NCBI GenBank assembly: GCA_033439265.1
Contig: JAVTVX010000010.1
Span: forward strand, 10,951,001-11,015,000
DNA from: Dillenia suffruticosa
Lineage: Eukaryota; Streptophyta; Magnoliopsida; Dilleniales; Dilleniaceae
DNA length: 64,000 bases
Direction of reading: 5' to 3'
The translations under genes and the position numbers were made by a program. Numbering within the stretch: the first letter of the stretch is position 1; each line of letters begins with the position of its first letter. The notes beneath the pieces are model-generated. The model did not search any database, was not told where the DNA came from, and saw only the letters and a list, made by a program, of their open reading frames with translations. Shown here piece by piece: positions 24,583 through 36,300 of this stretch.

Positions 24583-27500
24583 TCACGTCAAAGGAGCAGG
24601 GCTGGTTGAGTTAGGTCGCCTGCATTCACATGTGCACACGCTTCTAGACTCTTTGACAACACGCTGCGATCTTCGACTGTGAAGCTTGATGTTCACCAAT
24701 TTACCAGCAATCTACAGCATCAAGATTGAGAAATATAAATAAATAAGAATTATAAGTTTGGATTTTCGGCTAATGTGTTAACATTTTCATTCACTGGATG
24801 ATTGGTCCACACTAGATGAAAATATGGAAGAAGACAGGAAAAAAATAAAAGCATGTTTACATGGGTCAAATTTCTATTTTCAACAAACACCATAGGTCTT
24901 AAAAAAACCACAATGCTGTTGAAAATGATCTGTGAATTCAGGTGCCATAACTTGCATGCCTTGTGATGAGAGGCACAGATTAAGTCACACAATTCAGAAG
25001 TTGAAAGAAACAAGACAGGCCCATTGAAGACTAAAGAACTAAATTTTGAAGGCATGAATAACAACACGTAGTGTCGAAAAATACACAAGATGTGTAGTGT
25101 CGAAAAATACACAAACTTGAGCAAAAGAGAGCACTAACACAATCTGCACACCCTGAACAATGGGGTAACGGCCATTGCCAAATTTTGTTGTCTCCAATAG
25201 GTAAAGCATATGACATCATATAGATTTAAGCATCTATTAGTTCCAACTTGCTGGTGAAACAAAATAGTTTCCAAACATGCACCAATGTTCTGCAAAAATG
25301 CCCATGATGAATGTATCAATTGTATTTAGTTAGACATCATTTTGGACACTGTCCCAACACAATATTCACTGAGAAGCAAAATATTAACTGGTCTGGGGAG
25401 CTAAACCATAAACAGTGAAGATCAGGCAATTCTCACTATGTTTATATCACATTACATGATATAACTAAAGGAAATGATAACCTACATGTTCAGGTTATAC
25501 AGAGATTCAAGATACCAAGGTTTTCAATGTGTGCTTTTTTGCATGCTAAAGGAGCAAGGTGACAAGAAAGCATTGCCCATTGGTAATGCCAAACAAAACA
25601 GTCCAGTTTCTCATCATTACTTTGTCTGGAAAACAATTTGGAAAAATTGTGATCAGAACTCAAAACCAACATTCAAGAGTGAGTCCTTTTCATACCATTC
25701 TCCAAGTCAGGTCCTCTGGACCCAATGGTTGAGCTGGATGGGAGTACAGGAAATGCCTCGAATACTGCAAGAGAAGCAGGAACTATAAAATTAAAATATG
25801 ATTGACAAGAAAAGGAGAAATATGACAAAATAAAACCAAGTTGGAAGTAAAAATCAGAAAAAGAGAACCAAATGCGGGCATGGAGAAGAGCCATGGAATT
25901 AATAGCCTATCAATTTTTAATAAAACAGTTGACGGTAAAGTTACTCAAGACACAGACAGACACAAACCATGTTAACTTCCTAAATTCGAATACCTTGGCT
26001 AAGTTCAACTGCAATTCCTTGATTTGAGCAGGAGTAACACTTCTAAGAAAGTTTAGCAGCCAGCCAGGTTGTACAGCATCAGAGGTAGAAACAAACAATA
26101 CCATCTGCAATAAGAGTGAATAACGTTGGCAAGCACTAATGAGACACTGAAAACTAGAACAAAATAGTGAGCACAGAAAATTCACAAAGAGGACAAAAAC
26201 TGAGGAGGAAAATCACAAATTCAGATGATAGAACCTTGTGATAATCAAGAATTCCTTCAAAAGGAAGCTCCAGCTCATCACTAACTACAACAGGGATGCA
26301 TCCACTAACAATAGCATCAAACAGTCTAGCAGATGATGGAGTGTCCCCAGCTGGATTAAGGCAAAAAAGGGACCTGTTGACCAGGAAAATAAAACAACTA
26401 GATTAGTGATCATCAATGACAAAGACAAGCAGAAAAACTTCAAATAGGACCAATCTATGTTTGACCTGCGCATTCCTCTCTGAGCTGCTTCTTTCCCTCC
26501 CTCCCCAGCTGTCCCCTCCTCTATAACTACATCCTTGGCACCACTAAGTTCCGTCACTAGTTTAGCTCGTATTTTTCCTCCCTGTTATTATGTATAAAAG
26601 AAATTTTTTAGCTCCTTTTGCTTTCCTTTCCAAAGATAGGAAAATTAGAAAGAAAGTACCGCATCTCAACGAGGCCAAATGAATAGATCAAACGGATGAA
26701 TGAGGTCATTTTAAGAAATAAAAAAGAAAAAAGATCACTAAGAAGATGAAATAACTCAAGTTTTTAGGTGACAAATTGCTTGTAAACAAGCCTGTGATAG
26801 AAGTATGTTTGAGAGCATTCTGCAAACCTGACAGAAGCAACTAAACATATATCAATATGTCCATGTGTGCTAGAGACATCAATTTGAGATACAGACCAAA
26901 TAGTTCGATTCTGCATATTTATATAATGAATGGGGAGGGAATATACACGTGTACATAGTAGGCACATGGAAGTAAGGAGGATGCAGCACAGGACAATTGC
27001 ACCACGTTGAAACAGGTGCATGATAAGCTTAAAGGTAGTTCGATGTATGAAACAGGGTGAATATTCAGAAAGCTAAACATAGTGATATTCAGCACACAAG
27101 CATGCAAAAAGCAGTTTCCCTTTGCCTGTGAACAATGTAAATTTGCTGAAATACCAGGAAAGCCTAAGGAAGTTGCAACCTGTCTGAAAATTTGTTCACC
27201 ATGCATGCAAGCCCTCAAAATATACCAATCACATCACACAAACCAGAAGTCATGAAGAAAAAATATGCATGAGCTGTATGCAAAAATGGCATACAGGTGG
27301 CATTTTCCTCGTATACCCAAAATATGCATGAGGTGTTTTCAGAAAACAATGCACTAAGCTAATTCAAGCAACCACACAGAATATAGATTTAAGAGTCGAA
27401 ACTAAGTTTATGTATACAAAATTGATGCACATGCCAAAAGCAAACCGCCACAACCACAAAAAGGAATTACCAGAAATGACGTTAATCCAGATAAAGCAAA

Positions 27501-30500
27501 ATAATCTTTGTGTGAAACCACCCATTCTAAAACCTAAGCTGATGGAGGGTAGTATATTTACGTATCTATATTCTAACATTCTCCCTCACATTTTAGTCTA
27601 TGGCAACTTATAAAAGGCTCCAAACTCATAAAGTTTAAATGAGAAGAGAAAAGGCACAGTACTAATATTATGACAACAACCAAACACAAAGTTTTGAATT
27701 TAGGACCTCTAGATCTCCTAGTACCATGTGCAACAACCAACCACTCCAAAAGTTAAAGATGATGAAGAGTTGTATTAATATAATGGCAAATTGAATCAAA
27801 TAAGCCATGAATTCCAAGTTGAAAGAAATATCCAATGCCAAATTTGCCCTTGAACATTTATATCAACGAAAGATGTATTTAATTTACATTCAACAACATT
27901 AGTAATCTAAGCTCATTTGAAACAAGTCATAAGCTGTCTAAAAAGATAAATAGAAACTGCGGCAACAAAAAATCTTACTGCATTTCTCTTCAGCCGCCCA
28001 CGGAAAAATAGCAATGTTTTTCTCTTTGATTTGCTTTCTAACAAACAGCCGGCATCACACAAATCAACATTGGGGACATAAGGAAGTATAAGATCTTTCT
28101 CAAGAAAAACTTGTCCAGGCTTGTACCTAAACAAAAATTGATTATCATAACAGCCATCAGCCATGATAGGTAATGCCATTAAGAGAGTTGCATTGCAAGA
28201 CAAAAGTTACCAGTTCCCTGTGGAATCCATATCTGGAAGTAGCCAAATTGCTTTCTTCATAAACTTGCGTACTGTCTTAAAAGACCAAGGATGATGAACA
28301 GGAAGTATGTGGTCCCTTCCTTCAGATCGCTTCCATGCAGGCTGATCAGTCACCCATTTCAAAGCATCCTAAATCCCAAGCAAGAGCCTATGAGATCCTT
28401 TAAGAAGACAAGCTATATAACCACTGAAAGGTGGTAAAAACTAAGTATAAAATGTTTTATAGAAAACACAACGTCAAGCTTTTAACATTTTACCAAGAAA
28501 AACGGGTGGAAATCCATTATCCGAAGATAGTAAACAACAACGACATAGAAATAGAATCATGCATTCAAAGCAACAAACAGTCATAGAACTCTATCATGTG
28601 GAAGTTAAAGGAACTGCACATGCACAAATGGTTTCAAAACTGACCTCACTCAAAGGAAGCAATAATCAATCAAAAGTTGTACTAGTTGTATCAAAAGATA
28701 CTATAATAGTTTCTCAATTTTGCTTTCTTTTCCTAGAAACACGGGCAAGGACTTTCAAAGGCAGAATCCTAAAGACTCCTACAATACTTCTGCATTTCCA
28801 GAAAATTTAATACCTTAATTTGACCCACCCAAAAAGAAGCGCTTCATGTTCAATGCGTATGATATTCATTCTCTCTCTCATAGGATATAAGATCTTCACT
28901 AAGTACAATCACATGCTGGCCTAGACCAGCCATCGTAAGCAGGCAGAAAAGGTAGAAGCCATTAGTTTCAAAAGATCCTTTGTCTCATCAATGTGCTTAA
29001 AATTATAATACGCTAACCAGGTTCAAATCTAGTCCAGAAGCAATTGTTTTGGAGTGGATTGGGAGCCTTATCTATCTTACCAAGAGTAAGCCTTTATCTA
29101 AACATCTAACCAGGTCATAAAAACCCCAGCTGTTGGTGAGAAGGAAATCAAGGATCAACTGGAAATAAGAAATAAATCAACCTTATCTCAATAGGTTAAA
29201 TGGTGAGACAAAAGAAAACAAGATCTCCTTCCCTTCCTTATTTCCAATCCAACCAGCTAAAGAACACAAATTGGCTTTTTCCCCCATCCATTCCATCCAT
29301 CCTTTATCATCTTTATCCTTTCTTGTGAAACATGGTACAATGCCACTCCCCCCCCCCCAAAGATTCTAAGCAACAAATTAGATTCTCATTGTAGGTTTCA
29401 CAGTGAAAACTTATAGAATGATATGGGATTTTAATTAATACATTTCTAAATATGGTTCGCATTTTACTTCTACCAACAAGCAAAATTCAATTCCCAGGTA
29501 ACTCATTGATTACAACTAAGATATTAAACCACGAGCAGATAACTTTCCCTACATAAAATTCAGGGCTCTAGCAAATGACAACCATAGTCAAATTACAAAT
29601 TGTCTTGCATCGAGATGAACAGGATAACTTAACTTACGATCTAGAACATGAGTGGACACACTAGCAAAGCATAGAATGATGCACAAATGCTAAAAACTAG
29701 GGACAGAATATGCTCTCGAACCCAGAGGCAAAGCCCTTTGAGGGCAGGTGACATTTTGTTGACCAAAAAACTTATTTAAATTTCTAAAGTGGCAAAAAAA
29801 TAAGTACAAAAGTTTACAAACAAATTGAAAAGCAGATATTCCAATTACTTAATGTTAATTATAGATAAAAGGTAACCCTACAAACTATAAATTTCTGAAC
29901 ATTATATGCATGTTAATTTATGAACAATGTTCTGTAAATTGGAGTATTTGCATTTTTTTTCAATTAGCCAATTCTTTCAAGAATTTTAGTTTTATGTCAT
30001 TTTAATTATACATTATAAAAATGAAACTTTTTTTTGGGGGGGGGGGTGGGTTTAAACCTGTGGAAAAAACTATACAAATGTGAAAAAACGAATCACAAAA
30101 CATGTAAAGCCCAAATATAAACCCGGAAATGCACTCACACCCTGTATAGTGCTTTGCACTGCTGTTTCTCCAACAGGAAAAAGCTGATGGTTGTGAAGAA
30201 GGGTATGTAAAACAGGTCAGCCTCCTCCTGCCTATGAACTCTCACCACATTTTTCAAGAGCCTCTCTGATTCCGGAGCAATCAAATCCGCCCAAAGCCAG
30301 TAATCAATAGAATGCTGCACAGAAAGCAGTAATACAAGCCCACTTCAGTGTCATTGCTTTGAGAAAAGTCGACACTCATTAGCAAACCAATCATCAAAAA
30401 TCGCAAATGGCCTTTCCCTATAAACTTTGTAGATCTAACTATAGCATTTAACATGTTATCAGATGACGTAAAGAATAAAATGCAAAATCAGAGAGAGATC

Positions 30501-31171
30501 ACCAGAACTTTTCGGAACAAAAAAACAGCAAGTTAAACTAATTACAACATTTCACAAAGATTCATATAAATTACTGTAAAATTCAAAAAAAAAATTGTGG
30601 GATCAATATAAGAACAAATTCACGACTAAATGTAATTGAGATCAAAATTGTTGGTTACCTGTTCAATCAATCGATGGACAGGACTACCATTAGAGGTAAA
30701 ATTCGAGGTCTCCTTGTAGGTATCTCTAAACAGTCTCAGCAAATCATAAGTAAATTTTGAGGGCATCTCGTATACATAAACCCTAAGTACCGAATTTGCG
30801 GGAAAAGTGAAATCTGTAAGAAGCCTCTCGTCCTCATTCTTCCAGATCAGATCATCCAAGTTTCTCAGGGCTTGATCTAAGTCATTGATTTCCGGATCGA
30901 ATGTGTCGTCCCGAGAAGGAGATCCGGAGGCTTCAGAAGCGAGGAATTTGTCGAGAGAGGAGACGAAAGAGAACTCGATGTGTAGGTTAGGGTTAGGGTT
31001 TTGGAAACGAGTGAGAGAAGATGTGGCGGCGGAGGTTGAGGCGGAGGAGGAGGAGAAGAAGAGGAAGAAGAGGAGAGAAAGAGTGATGAGAGAGAATGCG
31101 AAGAGGATGAATTTGAGAGATGGTGCTCTCTCTCTTGTGTTGCTTGCTGTGGAGTAATGCTTCCCCGCCAT
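24583..31171 (-). CDS. GT47 exostosin-family glycosyltransferase, nine exons
   Basis: A type II Golgi membrane enzyme of the exostosin-like GT47 family, which builds wall polysaccharides such as arabinans, xylans and xyloglucan side chains. Donor and acceptor are not predictable here. Exons in transcript order are 31171-30659, 30314-30141, 28368-28211, 28126-27979, 26581-26466, 26373-26235, 26104-25994, 25764-25696 and 24711-24583, giving 518 residues. One membrane anchor lies at about 21-41 ([19 protein letters not shown]) with a short cytosolic tail. GT47 landmarks are [61 protein letters not shown] and the C-terminal [20 protein letters not shown] with [16 protein letters not shown]. It resembles, from memory, Arabidopsis At5g16890, which agrees with the neighbours. 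The 3.7-kb intron before exon 1's partner exons and the small LTR element at 31274 are the notable structural features. Confidence 0.92.
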
Positions 31172-31273
31172 TTCTCTAGATCTCTCTCTCCCTCATATCA
31201 ACGACTCTTCTGCTCGCCGTTTCTTCATGCCTTTTAACAAAGTAGCACTTTACTCGGTAATCGTATGGGTTTA

Positions 31274-31544
31274 TGTAACAATCCTCTAGAGAGGGAAAAC
31301 GCACGGAGAGATAGAAAGAGAGTGAGAGAAAAACAGAGAATTAAAAGACACAGAGAGAAAAATTATAGAGAAAAGGAGATGGAATACAAGAGAGAAAAAT
31401 ATATTATATTTCTTTACATTTAATTTAAATTACTTTTTATACTATTTTTACTAACTACTTGACTATTTATATTAACTACTAATTAATGTATTAACTATTA
31501 ACTAATAATTTTAATTATAATTAATCACTAATTATAGTTGTTAT
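31274..31544 (-). repeat. LTR (3' copy, 271 bp) of small retroelement
   Basis: Begins TGTAACAATCCTCT on the plus strand, as does the second copy at 32345, and ends GTTGTTAT. It matches the other LTR along its length apart from two short insertions in the latter. It lies 103 bases upstream of the GT47 start codon. Confidence 0.8.
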
Positions 31545-32344
31545 AATACTTCCCTCTTGAAAACATTTTTATCCTCGAGAATGGAAAAAAAAATCAAAAA
31601 TTGAAATTTGAATCCATAAATCTTGAACCATAACTTATATTTGTATTGAAATATAAGTTGAAAAAGACGAACAATCGATAAAACTTGAGTTACATGAAAA
31701 GTAGTGAGAGAAAAATAGAAATGAAAGACTTTGATAGAGATATTTTTTGAACTTCTTTTTGGTGAATGATTTTTTCCAACGAACAATGGAAATTCAATTT
31801 TTGAAAAGTTTGGCAAGAATTCATCATCAAGAATTTCTTTCTTGGACATGCAAAACCCTTTTTTTTTTTGGACAATTGAAATCTTGTTTGTAGTGAAAAA
31901 TTTTTCTCAATAAATCCCAAAATTTCAACATTTGGAATGTTTGATACGAAATCACCATTAATAGATTCTTTATTAGTCATTTGTGATTCTTCTTCCACCT
32001 TTAACATTTCTTCACTAGAGATCTCAACATTTGTTCACAGGAGTAGATAGAATTGAAAACTCAAAAATTATATCAATTCCTTGTTCTTTCATAGATTTTG
32101 ATATTGTTTCATTACTTTCCAATTTCTTTTTATTTTCTCACTCTCTTTTCACCAAAGTATTAATATTTTTATCAATACCAAACATTTTCAATAGGCGTGT
32201 CATGAGAATGTCCATCTTTTTATCGTATTCTTCTCATTTTTTCTTCCATTCTTGCCTACGAAGATCTCGTTCTTTTTTATATTCTTCAAACTAATCATTT
32301 TTCGCCATTGATTATACCAAGAATCATTTACTCTGATACCAATT

Positions 32345-32654
32345 TGTAACAATCCTCTCTAGAGAGGGAAAATATATATAGAGAGAGAGAAAGATAGAGA
32401 ATTAAGAGATAGAGAGAGAAAGATAGAGAATTATGAGATAGAGAGAGAAAAACTATAGAGAAAAAGAAAGAGAATACAAGAGAGAAAGAAAGATTATATT
32501 TCTTTACATTTAATTTTCTTACCGATACATGTCTTGATATTACCATTTATACTATTTTTATTAACTGCTTAACTATTTTTATTAACTACTAATTAATGTA
32601 TAAATTATTAATTAATATTTCTAATTATGATTAACCACCAAGCATAATTGTTAT
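32345..32654 (-). repeat. LTR (5' copy, 310 bp) of small retroelement
   Basis: Same start (TGTAACAATCCTCT) and same end (TTGTTAT) as the copy at 31274. It is longer because of a repeated GAGA-rich segment and an extra segment near 32519-32545. Confidence 0.8.
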
Positions 32655-33352
32655 GGTTTAAACCGGTAGTTAAGGACCCTCGCTGCGTTCATCACTTTGG
32701 GGATGGGGATTACGGACAAGAAGCTTCAAACAATTCAGCTGTTTTTGGTTCATTATATTAGATGATGAAACAAGCATCATTTAAAAAAAAAAAAAATTCA
32801 AAAATTGAATACTGTAAATTTTACATATCCATATTTTGGGTGGTGAAAAATAAGAAAAGAAAATATAATAGAAAATACAAATTTTATTAAAATAAAGGTT
32901 ATGAGAAAACCAACCATTTATCATCACAGGCTATTCTGCAAGTCTTTTCATAAGAATTCTATCATGAACACGTCATCACCATAAGGCATGTATGAACGCA
33001 TGCATGCGTAGTACTCATCCAACATCCATCAAGGGTAATAACATCTGCAATGTAGGATGAAATGGTAACGACTTTGGTTTGTCAAATGGAAGAGGAAGTG
33101 AAAATATTGACAATGAATCTTCCATATATGTTGTGTGTCAAAAGTAAATATCCAGCCATAATCAAGAAAGAAATAATTACAGAAAATGTAGCTACATGAG
33201 CGACCCCAAACAAGATGTCCACAATCCTGTTTGTGAAAGTTATGGCATTATAAAGCATTAAATCTTATAATATCTAAATTGTACATATATATCAACATCA
33301 AACATCATTGGAATCCTATGGATATGAAAGAACTGTCCGGTATAATGTAAAA
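32655..33352. other. Spacer and TOL1 3' UTR
   Basis: AT-rich. The original GT47 promoter, now displaced by the LTR element, presumably lies near its left end and the TOL1 3' UTR near its right end. Nothing else recognised. Confidence 0.45.
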
Positions 33353-36300
33353 TCAGAAGGAAATGAGATCGTCTTTCGGCGGGGATGGATGCTTCTTCGG
33401 GTCATGACCTGCTTCAGAAGTTCCGCCAGATTTCTTTCCAAAGATCATCTCATCGAGATCATCCATCATGTCATCATTGTGACCACCCTGACTTTTAGGA
33501 CGAGAAGCAGCAGATTTTCTGATCAATGCTTCTTCATTGCTAGCACGGGGTGATTCCTCGGGCTCAACTGCTACAGGTATCATTGCGGGTTCTGGCTCAG
33601 GAGAGAGAACTGAAGGTTTCTTTAACTCTTCATATTTGGAAAGGGCTTTCTGGATTTCATCATTCACGTTCAAGGCTTCAAAGAGCAGTGCTTCATTCTC
33701 TCCAGCTGTCTGGATGATTCTCTGGACAGTGAATTGGGACTGACGACATTGTTGCACAAGTGTTGTTGTCAAGTCATCCTGCCAAGACAATTGTGATACA
33801 TTACAACAAAGTGACCAAACGGAAATGAATCCAAGGGAGTGGTTAGAAGACAGCATCCTTCGTTGCTTAGCTCCCAATCCAAGGAGAAACGATTTCTAGT
33901 GGTCACTGAAAGTAAATTCTAGCATTAAACAAAAACTTTTGATCCTAAGGGTGAACTCAAAATGAGCAAAAATGAATATCTAGATTGAACTTCAGCCTTT
34001 GTGGTGAACGGAACTGCATTTTTTTGGGGGGGTTGTTTCAAGACATCATGGTGGAGCAAATCCGTAGTTCAACACATAAGAAGCATCCACATAGAGCCTT
34101 AAAAGCATAAATAAGTCAATCATGTATGCTATAAGAACCTGAAGTATATAAGTGCAAGAGATGGCATATCATCTAATAACCGATCCTATTTGTAACCAAA
34201 TCAATCTTAAAACCCTCATTAATGGAAGCATATTATCTCATCACAAACCTATATTCCTCAAAAACCTAAGGAATAAAACAAGAATAGCCGGATCATAACA
34301 TTTTCTCATAGAATTGGAAGTCATAGATAGACCATCATAACAATACCAAGTGCATATTAGAAAGCGGTCAGTTAGAAAGTCAAATGCCCTAGGATTTCCC
34401 CGTCACTTCCAAGAGCACCCTCCCAATATGGACATATTTGTAAAACTTATCGTTTTACTATACGTACAAGGTTAACAACAGTCAGTAGACTCTGAGGTCA
34501 ACCATATGTATTTAAAAATGAAAAATAAACGCTATTTTCAAGTTTCAATAGGTACCGGCAACATCAATTATCTCATTATTTATTAATTGTTTTACATCAA
34601 TAACATATTTGTTGATCTGTATACTTTTTGGTGCATGAATTGCCATATGTTTTTCCCCTATTTCATGTCATGTCCTGGTCCATGCTTCATGACCAGCAAG
34701 ATAATAGGCCAATATTTACCAAGTCCTAGTTTGCAATGGTCACAAAAATCTAGAGTCTGGGATCAGGACCAATCCATATAACAACCTTTTCCTTCTTTCG
34801 CTTCTGCAACTCTACTTGCTCAGCAATTGGCTTAGGAAAAGCCAATGGCTATGAAAGCCAAAGATTCTATATCATGCAATAAAGAAGCAATATTTAGGAT
34901 TTAGAGACAAAATAAGGGAAGTGATTCACAACTTATAATGATCGCCAACCCTGAATCCAATACACTGAGTGCAAGGCCAAACAGGATCACAAAAGCGCAT
35001 CTTAAACCGCCATATTTATCATAGCATCTAACACTGACCATATGGCTCAGAAACAGAAAGAACAGAAAGCAGCAATGAAGAACTTATCTAGTTCCAACTC
35101 ATGGGTTTTTTACCCCCCAGTTTAATTTCCTTTTCTTCGCTGGGGGAGAAAAGTGAGATCAGGAGCGCCGACTCGGTATGATTGAGATTAAATCCCATTC
35201 TATATTATCAACAAAAAAAGTCTAGGTAAAAAATCGAACCTGTGTATTTTATTCCTTCGCACAAATTTTAATGATTCATGTGCATCAAATGATCATATAT
35301 TTGCTTTTATACCGCAAAACCTTAGTTAAGGAAACCAAAGAATCTGTGGATCATTCATTTATGCTCTTCCAAATAATGGAAAATAGGGAGAATGTTTTGG
35401 GAGAGATAGATGCCAAATGGAGATTCAAATCTCCTTTCTTTCTTGTAGTAGCTTTCTAACACTAAATAAAAAGGGTACACTACACATGGGACCCCCAAAA
35501 GTTTATAGGTGATAACCAGTCTAGCCTTGTACTCTTAGTTTCAATTACCTGATGGGCAATATTGTATCTCACACCAAGAAGTTCACCATTTGTCAAACTT
35601 AATATAGAATCTTTAAGGATGAAGAAAAGAAACAGTAGGTTTTCTACCACACAGAGAAGCAGTGTTGAATTTGCGAACATATATGGAGACATGAAATTGC
35701 AACATATTAATTGCTATGCTTTAAAACATTATTAAGTTGTGTTTGAGTTTAATTGACTAAACTTATTTTGAACAGCTTATAAGCTCATATAGTTTATAAG
35801 ATGGTTTTGGAGCTTATAAGCTCCTATATTTTATTTTCAAATTAAGTTGTTAAAGTGTTTAGATAAAATAAAATGCCACAGCTTATAAGATATTCTATGA
35901 ACTCATAAGTTGTTGTCGTGTTTGACAACTATGCGTTCTTATAAACTCTTTTAACCTCTTTTTTAGTGTTGAAATGACTAAAAATTAAAAAATACCATTA
36001 CTATCATGTAAATAGCTATTTATTGAGATGGAAAAGTTTACATGAGACGATGAAATATTAATGAGGGCAATTCAGTCAATTTAAACGTAAAAGTAAAGCA
36101 ACTTAAAAGCTGCATTAAAAAAAAAAGGGTGGAGCTACTTCTTTTCAAACAACTTATAAACCCTAAACATCTTATTTTTAGAGAGCTTATAAGCTCTTTT
36201 AAGGAAAAAAAAGCACCATTTAACTAAACTTATTTTCAACAGTTTATAAGCTCCTAAAACTTATAAGATATTTTTGAAACTTATAAACTCCTATATGTTA

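Larger units (their letters stand above)
31274..32654 (-). mobile_element. TRIM-like non-autonomous LTR retrotransposon, 1381 bp
   Basis: Two direct repeats of 271 and 310 bp enclose 800 bp. Next to the upstream LTR, on the minus strand, is TTGGTATCAGAG (plus 32331-32342), a standard initiator-Met tRNA primer binding site. Next to the other LTR is a purine tract (complement of 31549-31559). GGTTTA flanks both ends (31268-31273 and 32655-32660), consistent with a target duplication of 5-6 bp. The interior has only a broken frame, rich in charged residues (EEYKKERDLRRQEWKKK), possibly a remnant of a gag-like protein. No protease, integrase or reverse transcriptase is present, so it depends on enzymes in trans. 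Confidence 0.8.

Noticed and set aside
24750..25319. Frames of 60-124 codons between GT47 exons 8 and 9
   Set aside because: They lie within the intron 24712-25695, are hydrophobic by AT-rich composition and lack family features.
30885..31157. 90-codon plus-strand frame rich in Glu and Lys
   Set aside because: It is the antisense shadow of the Ser/Leu-rich N-terminus of GT47 exon 1.
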